Below are positions 6,387 through 8,499 of a stretch of DNA of 8,499 nt, in pieces; position 1 is the first letter of the stretch, and every line of letters begins with the position of its first letter. Source of the stretch: an uncultured Bryobacterales bacterium (GTDB lineage Bacteria > Acidobacteriota > Terriglobia > Bryobacterales > UBA6623); contig CAMPKL010000122.1 in assembly GCA_946887065.1 (NCBI GenBank), positions 1-8,499 on the forward strand. The letters run 5' to 3'. The translations under genes and the position numbers were made by a program. The notes beneath the pieces are model-generated. The model did no database searches. It had not been told where the DNA came from and saw nothing but the letters and a program-made list of their open reading frames with translations.

Positions 6387-8141
6387 ATGGACTTCGCGCA
6401 ACAGGTCAAGGGTCAAGTCGACATTGTTCGCGTCGTCGGCGACTACGTGCGCCTGAAAAAGAGCGGCCCTGACCGCTGGGTTGGGCTGTGTCCGTTTCAC
6501 TCCGAGAAGAGCCCGTCGTTTTCGGTGCACGCGCGGCTGCAAATTTTCAAGTGCTTCGGTTGCGGCAAAGGCGGCGACGTATTCAACTTCGTGATGGAGC
6601 ACCAAGGACTCTCGTTCTTCGAGGCCCTCACCGTGGTGGCCGAGCAAAACGGAATCGCGATGCCGGAGCGCCGCGATCCGGCGGCAGCGGATTCGGAAGC
6701 TGCGGCCCGCGAAGCGATGTTTCGGGCGCACGAGATCGCTCAGAAGCATTTCTCGGAACGGCTGATGACGGCGGAAGGAGAAGAAGCGCGCAATTACTTG
6801 AAAGGCAGGGGAATCGACAAAGAGACGGTCGACGAATTCGGCATCGGCTATGCGCCGGCGGGAAACGGGCTCATCGACTTGCTGCGCGGACAGGGATTGA
6901 GCGAAGACGCGCTGGTCGATTGCGGCCTGGCGGGAAGGGCCGAGGGGCGGCCCGGCATCTATGCTTTCTTCCGCGACCGCATTACGTTTCCCATTCACGG
7001 GCAGACCGGCAAGGTCATAGGCTTCGGGGCGCGAGCGTTGCGCGATGGGCAAGACCCCAAGTATCTGAACTCTCGCGAGTCGCCCATCTACAACAAGCGG
7101 ACGGTTCTTTACAATTTGCACCGGGCGAAAGAGGGCATCCGCAGGCACAATCGGGTCACCTTGGTGGAAGGCTACATGGACGTCATTGGCGTGTCCCGGG
7201 CAGGAGTCGCCGAGGCCGTCGCGTGTTGCGGCACGAGCCTAACGCCTCAACACGCGCACACGTTGCGGCGTCTGTCGGACACGGTGATCGTCAATTTCGA
7301 TTCGGACGAAGCGGGCCAAGCAGCGGCACAGCGTTCGATCGAAGCGCTGCTGCAGGAAGGTCTGGAAATCCGCGTTCTGGCGCTAGCGACGGGAAAAGAT
7401 CCCGATGAGTTTTGCCGCGAGCAGGGGGGCGAGGCCTACCAACGCTTGCTGGATAAGGCCCCGAGCTACTTCACCTGGCTGGCGGACCGGACGCGATCGC
7501 AGTTTGATCTGAAGACGGCGGACGGACGGATGAAGGCGTTCGAAGCGCTACGGCCCGCTGTCAATTTGATTCCGGATCAGCTCAAGCGCGTTGCCCTTGC
7601 CGAGGAGTTGGCTTCGCATCTGGGCGTCAGCAAAGGCCTGTTATTGGAGGAGTTCCGCAGGGCGGCGACGGAGCGCCGCAAGCAGCCGTTGCGCGGGCCG
7701 AAGCAGACGCTGAGCGCCAGCGAGCGGCTGTTGCTGGAATTATTGCTGGAATCGGCGGCGGCGCGCGGCGAGATGCTGGAGGAGGCGGACGAACTGGCTC
7801 GCAGGCAGTCGCTTCCGGTTGCGCCTCTGTTGACCGCGCTTCGGGCGGCCGCGGAGGCGCAGCCGCAGTTCGACTTCTCGGCCGTGGAAGGAAGGCTCGA
7901 CGCAGCGAACCGCGAGTTGTTACAGCACCTGGTGTTCGATCGCGACAGGCATGAGGCTTCGATGGAAGAAGGGCGGCAAGCGTTGGCGGCGCTGCACAAG
8001 CAGGCTTGGGAGAACGACTATCGGGAGGTTCGCCGGGAGATCGCCGAGGCCGAACGTCAAGGCGACCGCAAGTTGACGCTTGATCTATTGAGCAAACGCA
8101 TGGAGTTGGAGAGGAAGCTTTCGGCGGCGCGCGCGGTCTAG
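6387..8141 (+). CDS. dnaG: DNA primase
   Basis: Makes the short RNA primers for lagging-strand and origin replication, working with the DnaB helicase. The 584 residues contain all expected domains in order. The N-terminal zinc-binding domain has C35-x2-H38 and C56-x2-C59 (CPFH ... CFGC). The RNA polymerase core with the basic template-binding stretch lies around 213-247 (FGARALRD, PKYLNS). The TOPRIM motifs are Glu261 in VEGYMDVIG and Asp305/Asp307 in FDSDEAG, which bind catalytic metal. The C-terminal helicase-binding region (about 440-584) is helical and charged, as usual, and poorly conserved. The start ATG at 6387 gives the standard opening (DFAQQVKGQVDIVRVVGDYV). It lies 5 bp after the previous stop, with only AGGG 3 nt away as a possible ribosome site, so translational coupling is likely. 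rpoD follows, the classic pairing. Confidence 0.98.
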   Translation: MDFAQQVKGQVDIVRVVGDYVRLKKSGPDRWVGLCPFHSEKSPSFSVHARLQIFKCFGCGKGGDVFNFVMEHQGLSFFEALTVVAEQNGIAMPERRDPAAADSEAAAREAMFRAHEIAQKHFSERLMTAEGEEARNYLKGRGIDKETVDEFGIGYAPAGNGLIDLLRGQGLSEDALVDCGLAGRAEGRPGIYAFFRDRITFPIHGQTGKVIGFGARALRDGQDPKYLNSRESPIYNKRTVLYNLHRAKEGIRRHNRVTLVEGYMDVIGVSRAGVAEAVACCGTSLTPQHAHTLRRLSDTVIVNFDSDEAGQAAAQRSIEALLQEGLEIRVLALATGKDPDEFCREQGGEAYQRLLDKAPSYFTWLADRTRSQFDLKTADGRMKAFEALRPAVNLIPDQLKRVALAEELASHLGVSKGLLLEEFRRAATERRKQPLRGPKQTLSASERLLLELLLESAAARGEMLEEADELARRQSLPVAPLLTALRAAAEAQPQFDFSAVEGRLDAANRELLQHLVFDRDRHEASMEEGRQALAALHKQAWENDYREVRREIAEAERQGDRKLTLDLLSKRMELERKLSAARAV

Positions 8142-8292
8142 GCGTTTTCCTGGTAAGGAACCAAGGCGCTCGCCGCGCCCGCGTTGTTGAGCGCTGTTGT
8201 AGAATGGAGACGCTTGTTAGAGGTTGGTCCGCTGCACTTCAGCGTTGCCCGCGAGTAACGTAAATAGGAAGACCGCAGCTCCTGGGGGGGAA
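8142..8292 (+). promoter_or_regulatory. dnaG-rpoD intergenic region with candidate rpoD promoter (TAGAAT at 8200-8205)
   Basis: The 151-bp gap contains no recognisable gene. TAGAAT at 8200-8205 is a good -10 match and would give an untranslated leader of roughly 80 nt to the GTG at 8293. The expected -35 position (about 8177-8182) is GC-rich and unconvincing. No strong rho-independent terminator follows dnaG; TTCC/GGAA (8147-8150 with 8157-8160) is too short. So rpoD may be read both from dnaG transcripts and from its own promoter. Confidence 0.4.
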
Positions 8293-8499
8293 GTGGACGA
8301 CGAAATCCGTGAGCCAGAAGGATCGACAGAAACGGTAGATCGTTTTCTAAAGAAACTCGATACCGACGACATCACCGAGACGGAAACGATCGACGAGGAA
8401 GACGACTCGCCGGAGTCGCCGGACGAGGATGACGATTCCGACAAAGAGTCTCAACTGGATCTAAGCGCTGGCCCGACTGACGGCGCGGCGGACCCGGTT
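8293..8499 (+). CDS. rpoD: Primary sigma factor RpoD, N-terminal part (cut by right window edge)
   Basis: Housekeeping sigma-70 subunit of RNA polymerase that directs promoter recognition. Only the first 69 codons are in view, with no stop. By my count 28 of 69 residues are Asp or Glu, with a dense acidic run at about 34-50, like the acidic stretch seen in or after region 1.1 of primary sigma factors. The last residues (GAADPV) fit the start of region 1.2, which in many sigma factors reads DPVRxYLREMG; the decisive part is outside the window. Position directly after dnaG is the conserved arrangement and carries much of the weight. The GTG at 8293 is the chosen start. The frame is open back to 8221 with only TTG alternatives at 8224 and 8245. 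A run of seven G followed by AA lies directly before the GTG, an oddly close ribosome-binding sequence. Confidence 0.8.
   Translation, partial: MDDEIREPEGSTETVDRFLKKLDTDDITETETIDEEDDSPESPDEDDDSDKESQLDLSAGPTDGAADPV

Noticed and set aside
6327..7148. Minus-strand open frame opposite dnaG, and similar one at 5743-6348 opposite the isomerase
   Set aside because: No known motifs, no upstream signals, and fully covered by well-supported sense genes.
8142..8165. Rho-independent terminator after dnaG
   Set aside because: Only a 4-bp stem with no following T-run; not enough to call.
8217..8444. Serine-rich minus-strand open frame at the right end
   Set aside because: It is the reverse of the acidic Asp/Glu codons of rpoD (GAC/GAG/GAA/GAT read backwards give Ser/Val/Leu/Phe-type codons).

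Overview
The window looks like chromosomal DNA from a GC-rich bacterium. The best guess is a member of Acidobacteriota (Bryobacterales/Solibacter-like). This rests on gene content: cysteine-motif GMC flavoenzymes, a Tat-exported TIM-barrel sugar isomerase-like protein, and dnaG followed by rpoD. It is an inference, not a database result. No mobile element, CRISPR array, rRNA or tRNA was recognised.

Left part (1-3386, minus strand): two complete-looking GMC-family flavoprotein oxidoreductases lie head to tail. The upstream copy (1698-3386) is complete. The downstream copy (1-1657) runs off the left edge, probably only about ten residues short of its stop. Hand alignment gives roughly 76% amino-acid identity over 552 residues with two single-residue indels. 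The FAD site, a four-cysteine motif and the catalytic His/Asn pair are all kept. The differences cluster in a few internal segments, as expected if the copies differ in substrate.

Middle (3387-5472): a short divergent intergenic region with a small hairpin leads to plus-strand thiE (thiamine phosphate synthase) and then an 11-helix sodium:neurotransmitter-symporter-type transporter that starts with GTG.

Right part (5509-8499, plus strand): a Tat-signal sugar isomerase/epimerase-like TIM barrel ends only 5 bp before dnaG (primase). After a 151-bp gap comes the acidic N-terminus of a primary sigma factor (rpoD), cut by the window edge. The core is therefore a dnaG-rpoD locus with an exported carbohydrate enzyme directly in front of primase, where Escherichia coli has rpsU.

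How the genes may work together: the flavoenzymes and the TIM-barrel protein could both act on sugars or glycosides (oxidation to keto-sugars, then isomerisation or cleavage), but nothing in the sequence proves a link. thiE, the transporter and dnaG/rpoD are housekeeping-type genes that share strand and close spacing. I see no clear novel defence or mobile system. The best leads are the diverged flavoenzyme pair with patchy near-identical DNA tracts, start-proximal -10-like elements suggesting leaderless mRNAs, and the unusual coupling of a Tat enzyme to dnaG.
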